Source: JAVVRI01 sp036654795 (GTDB lineage Bacteria > Bacteroidota > Bacteroidia > Bacteroidales > Tannerellaceae). From it: 49,654 nucleotides of DNA. Every line of letters starts with the position of its first letter. The stretch's first letter is position 1. The notes beneath the pieces were generated by a model that was not told the origin of the DNA, searched no databases, and saw only the letters and a list, made by a program, of their open reading frames with translations. The stretch lies in NCBI GenBank assembly GCA_036654795.1, contig JAVVRI010000001.1:1-49654 (forward strand), read 5' to 3'. Shown piece after piece: positions 33,910 to 42,516 of the stretch. Made by a program: the position numbers and the translations under genes.

Positions 33910-35109
33910 TTATTTATTTAGTTTAACACGTTTCATTCTTTGTGAGATATTCGCTTCAACTACATAATAGTCAATCAACGGAGCAAATACATTGAGCAGC
34001 AGGATGGCTAACATCATACCTTCGGGATAACCGGGGTTCAACACACGAATCAAAATAGCCATTACTCCTACCAGAAATCCGTAAATATATTTACCCATCT
34101 CCGTACGAGCCGAAGTTACCGGGTCGGTAGCCATAAAGACTGCACCAAAGGCGAAACCACCTAATAACAGATGATCCATCGGAGTCAGACTCATAGCAGC
34201 TGTTGTACCAAAGATATTAAAGATTGAAGCCATTGCGGCACCACCGATAAATACGGAGATCATCGTCTTCCAACTAGCTACACCCGAAATGAGCAGAATA
34301 ACCGCACCAATCAAGATAGCTAACTTGGATGTTTCGCCGATAGAACCGGGAATCAGTCCGATAAACATGTCGAACATAGATATCGGATCGCCCATTGTGC
34401 TCACCATGTGCGGTTCAGCGGTTGCCGAAGTGGCAATCTGTCCCAGCGGAGTAGCTCCAGAGAAACCGTCTACTACCTGTCCGCCACCAAGACCAAACGT
34501 ATCGGCCGTACGAACAAACACCTTCTCTCCAGACATCGCTGCCGGATAAGCAAAAAACAAAAAGGCACGTGTAACAAGGGCTACATTAAAGATATTGTAA
34601 CCCGTACCACCAAACACCTCTTTTGCAAAAATAACCGCAAAAGCCGTAGCTATAGCAATCATCCACAGCGGAGTATCAATAGGCACAATCATTGGAATCA
34701 GAATACCGGACACCAAGAATCCTTCCTGAATCTCCTCTTTCTTTACCTGTGCAACTGCAAACTCAATACCCAGACCTACCACATACGAAACAATGATTTT
34801 AGGCAGTACAGCCAAAAAACCAAACAGAAAAGTCATGCAGAATCCGGGGTCAGCTCCTACCGCAAGGTTGTGCTGATAGCCCACATTATACATACCAAAA
34901 AGCAAAGCAGGCAGCAAAGCAAGGATAACCACAGTCATCGTACGCTTTGAGTCTACACAGTCGTGAATATGCACGCCCGTCTTCGAAGTAGAGTTCGGAA
35001 CAAATAAAAATGTTTCGATACCTTCAAACACAGAACGAAACATCGCCAGCTTTCCGCCTTCCTCAAACTCAGGCTTAACCTTGTCGAGATAATTCCTTAA
35101 CGCTTTCAA
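33910..35109 (-). CDS. nqrB: Na+-translocating NADH:quinone reductase subunit B
   Basis: The 399-residue subunit has about ten membrane helices. The covalent FMN site is in VDGFSGATPLGQIAT (Thr of SGAT). The N-terminal cytoplasmic block and PMIVPIDTPLWMIAIATAFA, FGGTGYNIFNVALV and FMATDPVTSARTEMGKYIYG are family features of NqrB, which binds riboflavin and the quinone site. It lies 23 bp after nqrA. Confidence 0.97.
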   Translation of the reverse strand: MKALRNYLDKVKPEFEEGGKLAMFRSVFEGIETFLFVPNSTSKTGVHIHDCVDSKRTMTVVILALLPALLFGMYNVGYQHNLAVGADPGFCMTFLFGFLAVLPKIIVSYVVGLGIEFAVAQVKKEEIQEGFLVSGILIPMIVPIDTPLWMIAIATAFAVIFAKEVFGGTGYNIFNVALVTRAFLFFAYPAAMSGEKVFVRTADTFGLGGGQVVDGFSGATPLGQIATSATAEPHMVSTMGDPISMFDMFIGLIPGSIGETSKLAILIGAVILLISGVASWKTMISVFIGGAAMASIFNIFGTTAAMSLTPMDHLLLGGFAFGAVFMATDPVTSARTEMGKYIYGFLVGVMAILIRVLNPGYPEGMMLAILLLNVFAPLIDYYVVEANISQRMKRVKLNK

Positions 35110-35132
35110 TGTATTCTAAATTTTTATTGTTA

Positions 35133-36482
35133 TTAATTCATTTCCTTATGTAACAGAGTCAAGCCGTTACGAACAATCTGCTGGATCTCGATCTTGGATG
35201 TGTCTACAAATTCGCAGAGCGCAAAATCTTCGGGTGCTACTTCGTAGATGCCCAGATTCTCCATCTTATCAATATCAAACGCAATGATTGCTTTTAGCAA
35301 ATATTCCGGCATGATGTCCATCGGAAATACGCGATCGTATTCGTTCGACATGATCATGGCACGTCTGCCTCCCTTGATGCGAGCGTCTACTACATACTCT
35401 TTCTTTCCACCCAATAACCAGGTGAAATAGGTATGGCTCGTACTGAATTTGCCCAGACCAAGTGTTGCCCAGCCGAAAAATTCGTCGGTGTTGTCTCCTT
35501 CCGGTATAGTGGTAATCTGATTGTCGTATGCACCCAGATAAGCATCTTTCTGTACTTTCGTACCGGTTAGTACGTTGCCACTGATAATGCGCACATGCTC
35601 TTTGCCCTCCAGCACCTTTCCAGAGACTAAGCTGCCGATTGTACATCCGGCAATAGCCTTGATATACCCTCTTTCAGTTGCTTCTGAACCGGTTATGGCT
35701 ACCAGACGAGTAAAGTCCGCTACGCCCTTGTTGAACAGGCGGCCAATAAACAGCACATCGGCTGCATTCATCGTCCAAACCACTTCGCCTTTGTTTACCG
35801 GCTTCGTGTGGTTGATCATTACGCCTACATTACCTGCAGGGTGCGGACCATCCATTTCGAGGACTTCAACATTTTTCGCATGGATTGCTGCACCTTTCTT
35901 AACTCCCAAATACACCTTGCCGGAAGTCAATTTGGCCAATGCCTCCAGACCTGTCTGGAAGTTAGCCTCCTCTCCTTTCACAATGAAACTGAAATCCGGA
36001 GCCAACGGTGCCGAATTATAAGCAGTCACAAAGATGTCTCGTGGAGTATCACTGGGCGAAGCCACAATGTCATACGGACGTTGTTTAATAAAAGGAAATA
36101 TTCCTGCATTCAGGATCATCCCTTTTACCTCTTCCCCACTAAGGGAAGCTACACTCTTTTTACCGAAGTCTTCGCATTCAATCTTCGTGTCAGGCTTAAC
36201 AACAATGCTGAGCACCTTACGCTTTTCTCCACGATTTACGGCAGTTACTTCACCACTGACGGGTGAAACGAACTTAATTTCGGGGCGGTTCTTGTCTATC
36301 ATTAAAACAGAACCGGCTTTGACATTGTCTCCTACTTTAGCAACAACTTTAGGAGTAATACTGTTATAATAATCGGGGACGATAGCGTAACTATCGCTTT
36401 TTCCGCCGGTTAACAGTACCTCTGAAGGTTTGCCTTTCAGATTAATGTCTAAACCCTTTTTAATCTTAATCACATTTGCCAT
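35133..36482 (-). CDS. nqrA: Na+-translocating NADH:quinone reductase subunit A
   Basis: Start at MANVIKIKKGLDINLKGKPS (449 residues) rather than the ORF extension to 36527. The peripheral cytoplasmic subunit contains the biotinyl-lipoyl-like N-terminal part (VGDNVKAGSVLM) and the RnfC-like core, without 4Fe-4S motifs, as expected for NqrA. First gene of the operon; a -7-like TACTTTTG lies 35 bp upstream at 36517-36524. NQR oxidises NADH with menaquinone and exports Na+, giving the membrane potential used for fumarate respiration in Bacteroides. Confidence 0.97.
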   Translation of the reverse strand: MANVIKIKKGLDINLKGKPSEVLLTGGKSDSYAIVPDYYNSITPKVVAKVGDNVKAGSVLMIDKNRPEIKFVSPVSGEVTAVNRGEKRKVLSIVVKPDTKIECEDFGKKSVASLSGEEVKGMILNAGIFPFIKQRPYDIVASPSDTPRDIFVTAYNSAPLAPDFSFIVKGEEANFQTGLEALAKLTSGKVYLGVKKGAAIHAKNVEVLEMDGPHPAGNVGVMINHTKPVNKGEVVWTMNAADVLFIGRLFNKGVADFTRLVAITGSEATERGYIKAIAGCTIGSLVSGKVLEGKEHVRIISGNVLTGTKVQKDAYLGAYDNQITTIPEGDNTDEFFGWATLGLGKFSTSHTYFTWLLGGKKEYVVDARIKGGRRAMIMSNEYDRVFPMDIMPEYLLKAIIAFDIDKMENLGIYEVAPEDFALCEFVDTSKIEIQQIVRNGLTLLHKEMN

Positions 36483-36516
36483 GATCCAACTAAAATTGTT
36501 TATATGTAATTTCCCG

Positions 36517-36524
36517 CAAAAGTA
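36517..36524 (-). promoter_or_regulatory. Candidate -7 element of the nqr operon
   Basis: Minus-strand TACTTTTG matches TAnnTTTG; no good -33 box is seen at 19-21 nt. Confidence 0.45.
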
Positions 36525-36580
36525 CACATTTTTTTATGCTTTAGGGCAGGGAAAGATAAATAAATAAGGAAATAATTCCA

Positions 36581-36588
36581 TAATTTTG
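36581..36588 (+). promoter_or_regulatory. Candidate -7 element of the DUF5103 gene
   Basis: TAATTTTG matches the -7 box and overlaps the TTG that would be the furthest upstream start of the ORF, so translation must begin further in. Confidence 0.45.
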
Positions 36589-36606
36589 CAACGTCAAAGT
36601 AAAAGA

Positions 36607-37887
36607 ATGAAAATGATGAAAGTATTAAGTTTTCTTTTTCTATTGGTTTATATCTCTTTGTTGTCGCCTGCCAATGCTCAGACGGCTTATCAAACAAGCG
36701 TTAATAGTAAATTGGTAAAGACGCTTCAGGTGAAAGTAGCAGGCCAGCTTATTTCCCAACCCTTTATTGAGCTGAATGGGGAGGATCGGATTGAAATTAA
36801 TTTTGACGGAATAAGTCAAAGTCACGTAACGTATGCTTATTCCATCATCCATTGCAACGGGGACTGGACGCAATCCTCCCTCTCCCCCATTGAGTATATG
36901 AATGGTTTTCAGGGCATGACGATAGATGACTTCGCGAATTCCTTTAATACCACAACGCAGTACACAAACTACCAATTGATGTTGCCAAACGACAACATCC
37001 AGTTCAAGGTTTCGGGCAATTATGTAGTCAGCGTCTATAATGAAAATACGCCCAATCAGATTGCATTTACCGCTTGCTTCTCCGTGGTCGAGCCTTTGAT
37101 TGGCATCTCTGCATCGGTCAGCGGAAATACGGATATTGACTTCAACCAAACGCACCAGCAAGTTAGTATCAACGTAAACAACAAGAACTTCCCGATACCC
37201 TATCCGCAAACCGACCTCAAGATGTTTGTCTATCAGGACAACCGTCGCGACAACGCCGTCTCTGGTTTGCAGCCAACCAGCCAACTAGAAAACCAAATCT
37301 CCTATCAATACAACCGTAAGCTAATTTTTGACGCAGGAAACGAATACCGGAGGATAGAGTTTCTGAGCAATCAGTATTACGGTATGGGGGTTAAAAGCAT
37401 CCAGTTCCATAACCCCTACTACCATGTCGAACTGATGGCAGACCACAAACGTTGTAACCAGAGCTATCAGTACGATCAGGATCAGGACGGGCGTTTCTTT
37501 ATCCGATGTAGCGGATGTCAAGACTCCAACACGGATGGAGATTACTTCATCGTCCACTTTACCCTTGCCATAGGCGAACAGCCGGACGGCAACATCTATC
37601 TGAACGGAGATATATTCAACAATGTCTTCGACGACAAGAGCTTGATGGTCTATAACGCTGCTTCGCAGCAGTATGAGAAGTCCGTGCTGATGAAGGAGGG
37701 CAGCTATAACTATCAGTACCTTTTCGTCCCAACCGGCTCTGCGGTTGGGCAAACGGCTCCTATCGAGGGCAATTATTATCAGACAGAAAACGAATACACA
37801 ATCGTTGCTTTCTACCGTCCGATGGGTGCGCGCTATGATCGCCTGATCGGGATGACGACGGTAAAGAACGCACTCAATGTGTTTTGA
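36607..37887 (+). CDS. DUF5103 / type IX secretion plug-like secreted protein
   Basis: Start at MKMMKVLSF (426 residues), since an upstream TTG coincides with the promoter. A signal peptide (to about NAQ) is followed by two domains of the DUF5103 family: an N-terminal beta-sandwich (YAYSIIHCNGDWTQSSLSPIEY, MNGFQG) and a C-terminal domain with GNIYLNGDIFNN and YRPMGARYDRLIG. In Porphyromonas and Flavobacterium the homologue plugs the SprA translocon of the type IX secretion system. Bacteroides mostly lacks that system, and none of its other genes are in this window, so the role here is open. The gene lies divergent to nqrA. Confidence 0.88.
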   Translation: MKMMKVLSFLFLLVYISLLSPANAQTAYQTSVNSKLVKTLQVKVAGQLISQPFIELNGEDRIEINFDGISQSHVTYAYSIIHCNGDWTQSSLSPIEYMNGFQGMTIDDFANSFNTTTQYTNYQLMLPNDNIQFKVSGNYVVSVYNENTPNQIAFTACFSVVEPLIGISASVSGNTDIDFNQTHQQVSINVNNKNFPIPYPQTDLKMFVYQDNRRDNAVSGLQPTSQLENQISYQYNRKLIFDAGNEYRRIEFLSNQYYGMGVKSIQFHNPYYHVELMADHKRCNQSYQYDQDQDGRFFIRCSGCQDSNTDGDYFIVHFTLAIGEQPDGNIYLNGDIFNNVFDDKSLMVYNAASQQYEKSVLMKEGSYNYQYLFVPTGSAVGQTAPIEGNYYQTENEYTIVAFYRPMGARYDRLIGMTTVKNALNVF

Positions 37888-37953
37888 TGTCTGAGTCCCC
37901 AACTATCGGAAACTACAAAATGTAAGAATTCTATATATGCAATGCATATATTA

Positions 37954-38030
37954 GTTTCATGCCGATGAAACTTTTGTTTCACCGGGACGAAACTAAAGTT
38001 TCATCGGCATGAAACAAAAGTTTCACCCCC
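37954..38030. repeat. 22-bp-period palindrome array 3 (GTTTCATnnnnATGAAAC)
   Basis: Eighteen-bp palindromes begin at 37954, 37976 and 37998, and a half-unit begins at 38020, again every 22 bp with 4-nt linkers TTTT, TAAA and AAAA. Units 1 and 3 (centres GCCG and CGGC) are exact reverse complements; unit 2 has centre ACCGGGAC. It lies in the gap between the convergent DUF5103 and acyl-CoA ligase genes. Confidence 0.85.
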
Positions 38031-38110
38031 ATATTTATTACTGAAACTGTAGTATGGGTTTTATGGTAATATCCACAGAAAAACAAAAAGCAAACGGGTG
38101 CTTTCTATAA

Positions 38111-39790
38111 TCATCTTATATTATCCTCTGCCGGCTGATAAAGATAGCGCTTGATGCTACGCTTGGGTGTCTTCTCAAACTCTTCTTGGAAAAGCTTGAA
38201 GCATGATACTTTAGAATAGGTTGGGGTCTCGGCATTGAGCTGATTGATGTTCTCCTGCATTAACCGTTCAATCTCGGAATGCTGGATACCGGCTTTGTCG
38301 GCCTGCTCCCAGTCGGGATAGATCAGGGCATTGAGCTTGCCTCCTTGCGAAATGATGAGCGACTCGGCCACATAAAGCATGTTGTTCAGTCTGTCTTCAA
38401 TCTCTTCGGGATATATATTCTGCCCGTTAGCGCTAAGAATCATGGTTTTGCTGCGTCCGCGGATATAGAGGAAGCCATCGGAATCGAGCGTACCTAGGTC
38501 GCCGGTGTAAAGCCAGCCGTCCGGCGTAAGGACTGCTTTCGTAGCCTCCGGGTTCTTATAATAACCCAGCATGACGTTTTCGCCCCGCACCATGATTTCG
38601 CCCACTTCGTTTTCAGGATCGGAGGAGTTTATACGTACCTCCATTCGGTCTACAATCCGACCTACAGAGCCTTGCTTGAAGGTGTCCCACTGTTCATAGG
38701 CCACTAGGGGGCCGCACTCTGTCATACCATATCCAACGGTATAGCGAAAATGAATAGATTGAAGGAAGGTTTCCACCTCCTTGTTGATCGCTGCGCCGCC
38801 AATCACTACTTCACCAAACTTACCTCCAAAGGAGTCGTTTAGCTTAGCAGAAATAATATCGAGCACCTTCTGGTCGATATAGGGAACTTTGAGGAGTAGC
38901 CGTACGAGCGGCTTCTCCAATTCCGGAAATACTTTATTCTTGATAATTTTCTCAATAATAAGTGGCACAGCCAAGATGAGCGATGGGTGGATGGTGGTAA
39001 AAGCCTCGGCGATGATCTTCGGGCTTGGCGTACGGGTCAGGAAATGTATGTGACATCCTTTGTTTACCCCGTTAAGCACTTCAAAAGCCAATCCGTACAT
39101 GTGTGCCATAGGCAACATGCAGACAATGTTATCTCCTGCATGGATAAATGGCAGGCGGTCGTAGGCAAACAGCGTGTTGCTCCATAAGCTGCGGTAAGGA
39201 ATCATCACACCCTTAGAAAAGCTGGTAGTACCGGAAGTATAGTTCAGCACAGCCAACTCCTCCGGCTTTTCCATGTGATACTTCACGTTTTCGGCAGTGA
39301 ACGAGCGGGGATACTTCTTTCCAAAGAATTCATTTATCCGGTCGCGCACGTTGCGTACCTCCTTCGTTTTGCTTTGAAGGATAGAGAAGTTGTCTAACAT
39401 CATGATCAGGCGTAGATCAGGCATCTTACTGCCATTCATATTCTCCCAGTTACTAGCTGCCACCAGCAGGGCTTTGGCTTCGGAATGGTTGACGATATGG
39501 TGGATATTGTCCGCCTTAAAGTCGTGTAGGATAGGAACGGCTACGGCACCATAGGCCAAGATTCCAAAAAAGCATGTTGCCCAAGCAGACGAATTACGTC
39601 CAACGATGGCTACTTTGTCGCCCTTCTTGATACCGGCATGTTCCAATATGATATGAAACTTTNNNNNNNNNNCTATCCGGCGGGCTACATCTTTATAATG
39701 GTATGTATGTCCATTATAGTCTGAAAAAGCCGGCAGGTCCCAATGCTCCCGGATACTATTTTCTATGAGTCCTAAAAATCGGTTGTCCAT
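38111..39790 (-). CDS. Long-chain fatty acid-CoA ligase (AMP-binding), with assembly gap
   Basis: The enzyme activates a fatty acid with ATP and CoA. The adenylate-forming motifs are present: NYTSGTTSFSKGVMIPYRSL, YGMTECGPLVAYEQW and GWLYTGDLGTLDSDGFLYIR. The C-terminal domain has GRSKTMILSANGQNIYPEEI. Ten N bases (39663-39672) fall near residue 40, after DVARRI and before KFHIILEHAG; the frame remains open across them, so the gene is likely intact but those residues are unknown. Length is about 560 residues. It is alone, with a -7-like TATATTTG at 39851-39858 and a terminator-like hairpin in the leader. Confidence 0.9.
   Translation of the reverse strand: MDNRFLGLIENSIREHWDLPAFSDYNGHTYHYKDVARRIXXXXKFHIILEHAGIKKGDKVAIVGRNSSAWATCFFGILAYGAVAVPILHDFKADNIHHIVNHSEAKALLVAASNWENMNGSKMPDLRLIMMLDNFSILQSKTKEVRNVRDRINEFFGKKYPRSFTAENVKYHMEKPEELAVLNYTSGTTSFSKGVMIPYRSLWSNTLFAYDRLPFIHAGDNIVCMLPMAHMYGLAFEVLNGVNKGCHIHFLTRTPSPKIIAEAFTTIHPSLILAVPLIIEKIIKNKVFPELEKPLVRLLLKVPYIDQKVLDIISAKLNDSFGGKFGEVVIGGAAINKEVETFLQSIHFRYTVGYGMTECGPLVAYEQWDTFKQGSVGRIVDRMEVRINSSDPENEVGEIMVRGENVMLGYYKNPEATKAVLTPDGWLYTGDLGTLDSDGFLYIRGRSKTMILSANGQNIYPEEIEDRLNNMLYVAESLIISQGGKLNALIYPDWEQADKAGIQHSEIERLMQENINQLNAETPTYSKVSCFKLFQEEFEKTPKRSIKRYLYQPAEDNIR
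39663..39672. other. Assembly gap (10 N)
   Basis: Ten consecutive N bases within the acyl-CoA ligase gene. The true gap length is unknown, so frame continuity is only apparent. Confidence 0.99.
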
Positions 39791-39805
39791 GATTCTCTTA
39801 TTATT

Positions 39806-39834
39806 AAAAATAAGCGCTTAGGGTGCTTATTTTT
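39806..39834 (-). promoter_or_regulatory. Terminator-like hairpin in the acyl-CoA ligase leader
   Basis: AAAAATAAGCGC and GTGCTTATTTTT pair around a short loop, followed on the minus strand by a T-rich run, between the -7-like box (39851-39858) and the ATG at 39790. It could attenuate transcription. Confidence 0.4.
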
Positions 39835-39869
39835 CGTCATTATTAAGTTACAAATATAAGAATAATGAA

Positions 39870-39877
39870 TATATTTG
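39870..39877 (+). promoter_or_regulatory. Candidate -7 element upstream of the glycyl radical enzyme
   Basis: TATATTTG on the plus strand, about 200 bp before the ATG. No -33 TTTG at the expected place; a long leader of about 190 nt would result. Confidence 0.35.
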
Positions 39878-40077
39878 CAGGCATAGAAATCAAATAGATT
39901 ACTACGAATGGAAATAAAGAATTACAGAAAGCTTTTTGAATGTCTTATGTTCTACCGGTAACGCCTTCCGGCGCTTCTGGAAAGAGATAGTTATGCACAC
40001 TTGTCTCCTCTTCGGACAGCAGCCTTCCCTGATTATAGTTTGACCTTTTTATACACCTTATATAATATCACGTTTTT

Positions 40078-42513
40078 ATGACAAAGACAGCCGAACGTGC
40101 ACCTCAGAGTGCATCTAACTTCGCACCCGAAACTCAGGAAACTTCCTATGGTATGAATGATCGCATCAAGCGTTTGCGCCAGTTGACTTTCGAAGCTACT
40201 CCTTCGCTAAGTATTGAACGCGCTTTGATAGAGACAGCTTTCTATCAAGAGAATTATGGCAAATACCCGATTCCCATCCTACGTGCATTGAACTTTATGG
40301 AGATATGCCGTCGTAAAACAATTTATATAGGAGCTGAAGAGCTGATTGTCGGCGAACGCGGCCCAAAGCCCAAAGCTGTTCCCACTTTTCCCGAACTGAC
40401 TTGCCATAGTGTGGAAGACCTGCACGTGCTAAACACGCGGGAATTACAACGTTACACGATCAGTCAAGAAGATATCGATACGTATGCCCGCGTGGTAATC
40501 CCTTATTGGGAAGGACGTACACAGCGCGAACGCATCTTTGGCCATGTACCTGAGGAGTGGAAAGCGCCTTACGAAGCCGGCCTTTTTACAGAGTTTATGG
40601 AGCAGCGCGCCCCCGGTCATACGGCTTTGGACGGCAAAATTTATCATACCGGACTGTTAGACCTGAAGGAACGTATTGCCGGCGAACTATCGAAGCTGGA
40701 CTTTATGAATGACACAGAGGCTACCGACCGACAGGAGGAGCTGACGGCTATGTCCATCAGTTGCGATGCTGCTATCCTTTTTGCCGAGCGTCATGCCGAA
40801 ATGGCTGAAGAAATGGCTCTGACGGAAAATGATCCGCAACGCGTCAGCGAACTAAAAGCCATTGCCGAAGTCTGTCGCCATGTGCCGGCACATGCTCCCC
40901 GTACCTTCCGCGAGGCTATACAGATGTATTGGTTCGTCCACTTAGGCACCATTACAGAGTTGAATGGTTGGGACGCCATGAATCCCGGCCACTTCGATCA
41001 GCACCTTGCCCCCTTCTACGAACGGGAAATAGCAGCAGGCACACTTACACGAGATGCTGCTAAGGAACTCCTCTCCTGCTTCTGGATCAAGGTAAACAAC
41101 CATACGGCTCCTCCCAAAGTTGGCATTACAGCCAAAGAGAGCGGCACTTATAACGACTTCACCAACCTAAACATTGGCGGTGTGAAACCGGATGGCACGG
41201 ATGGTGTAAACGAAGTGTCCTATATTATGCTTGAAATCATAGAAGAACTGCATATTTTGCAGCCAGGTAGCGCTATACACATTAGTTCACGCACGCCGGA
41301 ACGCTTCCTACATGCCGGTTGCAAGGTGATCAGACAAGGGCATGGCTATCCATCGGTATTTAATCCGGATGTCTATATACAGGAATTGATGCGTCAAGGT
41401 AAGAGCTTGCAGGATGCTCGCGAAGGCGGATGCAGTGGGTGCATCGAGGTGGGTGCTTTTGGAAAAGAGGCTTATCTATTGACCGGATATCTGAATGTTC
41501 CGAAGATTCTCGAAGTAACACTCAATAATGGCTTCGATCCGGTCAGTGGCAAGCAGGTCAGTATTAAGACCGGCGATCCAATAGAATTCAAGAGTTACCA
41601 GGAACTATACGATGCTTTCCTTACCCAACTGCGTTATATCGTTGATCAGAAAGTACGTGTCAGCAATTATATTGACCGTATGTTTGCCAAGTATGCCCCC
41701 GCCCCCTTCCTGTCGCTCTTTGTAGACGACTGCATTGCCCGCGGCAAGGACTATTATAACTGCGGACCGCGCTATAACACGACCTATATCCAATGTACAG
41801 GCCTTGGCACAACAACAGATAGCCTTGTCGTATTGAAAAAGCATGTATTCGAGGATGGAATCTTCTCGATGGACTGCCTGCTGAAAGTTGTTGGCTGTAA
41901 CTTTGAAGGCGAAGAGAATATGCGCCAGTTTATTCTGAACCGTACTCCCTTCTTTGGTAATGACGACACGTATGCTGACACCTTGGCTGTGCAATTATAT
42001 AACGACCTATTCGACACCATCGACGGTAAGCCCAATACAAAAGGTGAGTGCTTCCATCTGAATATGCTCTCCACTACTTGTCACGTCTATTTCGGTAAGG
42101 TGATGGGCGCAACTCCAAACGGACGGCTGGCCGGACGTTCTATCTCGGACGGCACTTCTCCTTCGCATGGCAGTGATACGCATGGCCCGTCGGCAGTTAT
42201 CAAGTCGATGAGCAAGCTCGATCAGATTAAGTCCGGCGGCACGTTGCTCAACCAGCGCTTCCTGCCTAGTTTGTTGAAACGGGATGAGGATATCGCCAAA
42301 CTGGCGCATCTGATCCGTACTTACTTCTCACTTGGCGGTCATCATATTCAATTCAATATTGTAGACACAGCAACCCTTGAAGCAGCACAACGTTGCCCGG
42401 AAGATTATAAAGACCTGTTGGTACGTATGGCCGGATATAGTGATTACTTCAACGACATGAACGCCGACCTGCAGGCTGACATCATTTCGCGTACTGAAAA
42501 TGAAGCGTTCTAA
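40078..42513 (+). CDS. hypD: Glycyl radical trans-4-hydroxy-L-proline dehydratase
   Basis: The 811-residue enzyme has the radical Cys455 (GGCSGCIEVG, with Glu457) and glycyl Gly786 (RMAGYSDYF), 331 apart. The same spacing is found in C. difficile HypD (C434/G765 from memory). A constant shift of +21 also places the HypD active-site residues I recall: Phe173, His181, Asp299, Ser355, Asp360, Phe361, Tyr471 and Thr666 are all conserved. This excludes pyruvate formate-lyase, glycerol dehydratase and choline lyase. The enzyme removes water from 4-hydroxyproline, giving pyrroline-5-carboxylate, for reduction to proline. Strictly anaerobic. The activase follows 3 bp later. A 20-residue N-terminal extension precedes the conserved core. 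Confidence 0.93.
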   Translation: MTKTAERAPQSASNFAPETQETSYGMNDRIKRLRQLTFEATPSLSIERALIETAFYQENYGKYPIPILRALNFMEICRRKTIYIGAEELIVGERGPKPKAVPTFPELTCHSVEDLHVLNTRELQRYTISQEDIDTYARVVIPYWEGRTQRERIFGHVPEEWKAPYEAGLFTEFMEQRAPGHTALDGKIYHTGLLDLKERIAGELSKLDFMNDTEATDRQEELTAMSISCDAAILFAERHAEMAEEMALTENDPQRVSELKAIAEVCRHVPAHAPRTFREAIQMYWFVHLGTITELNGWDAMNPGHFDQHLAPFYEREIAAGTLTRDAAKELLSCFWIKVNNHTAPPKVGITAKESGTYNDFTNLNIGGVKPDGTDGVNEVSYIMLEIIEELHILQPGSAIHISSRTPERFLHAGCKVIRQGHGYPSVFNPDVYIQELMRQGKSLQDAREGGCSGCIEVGAFGKEAYLLTGYLNVPKILEVTLNNGFDPVSGKQVSIKTGDPIEFKSYQELYDAFLTQLRYIVDQKVRVSNYIDRMFAKYAPAPFLSLFVDDCIARGKDYYNCGPRYNTTYIQCTGLGTTTDSLVVLKKHVFEDGIFSMDCLLKVVGCNFEGEENMRQFILNRTPFFGNDDTYADTLAVQLYNDLFDTIDGKPNTKGECFHLNMLSTTCHVYFGKVMGATPNGRLAGRSISDGTSPSHGSDTHGPSAVIKSMSKLDQIKSGGTLLNQRFLPSLLKRDEDIAKLAHLIRTYFSLGGHHIQFNIVDTATLEAAQRCPEDYKDLLVRMAGYSDYFNDMNADLQADIISRTENEAF

Positions 42514-42516
42514 ACA

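Noticed and set aside
34408..34950. A 180-residue plus-strand ORF in nqrB
   Set aside because: It is a shadow of the membrane-protein coding strand, very rich in Arg, Ser and Lys, with no plausible fold.
40078..42513. Pyruvate formate-lyase, choline TMA-lyase or glycerol dehydratase
   Set aside because: PFL has two adjacent active-site Cys residues, absent here. The residues and Cys-Gly spacing match hydroxyproline dehydratase, and there are no microcompartment or propanediol genes.
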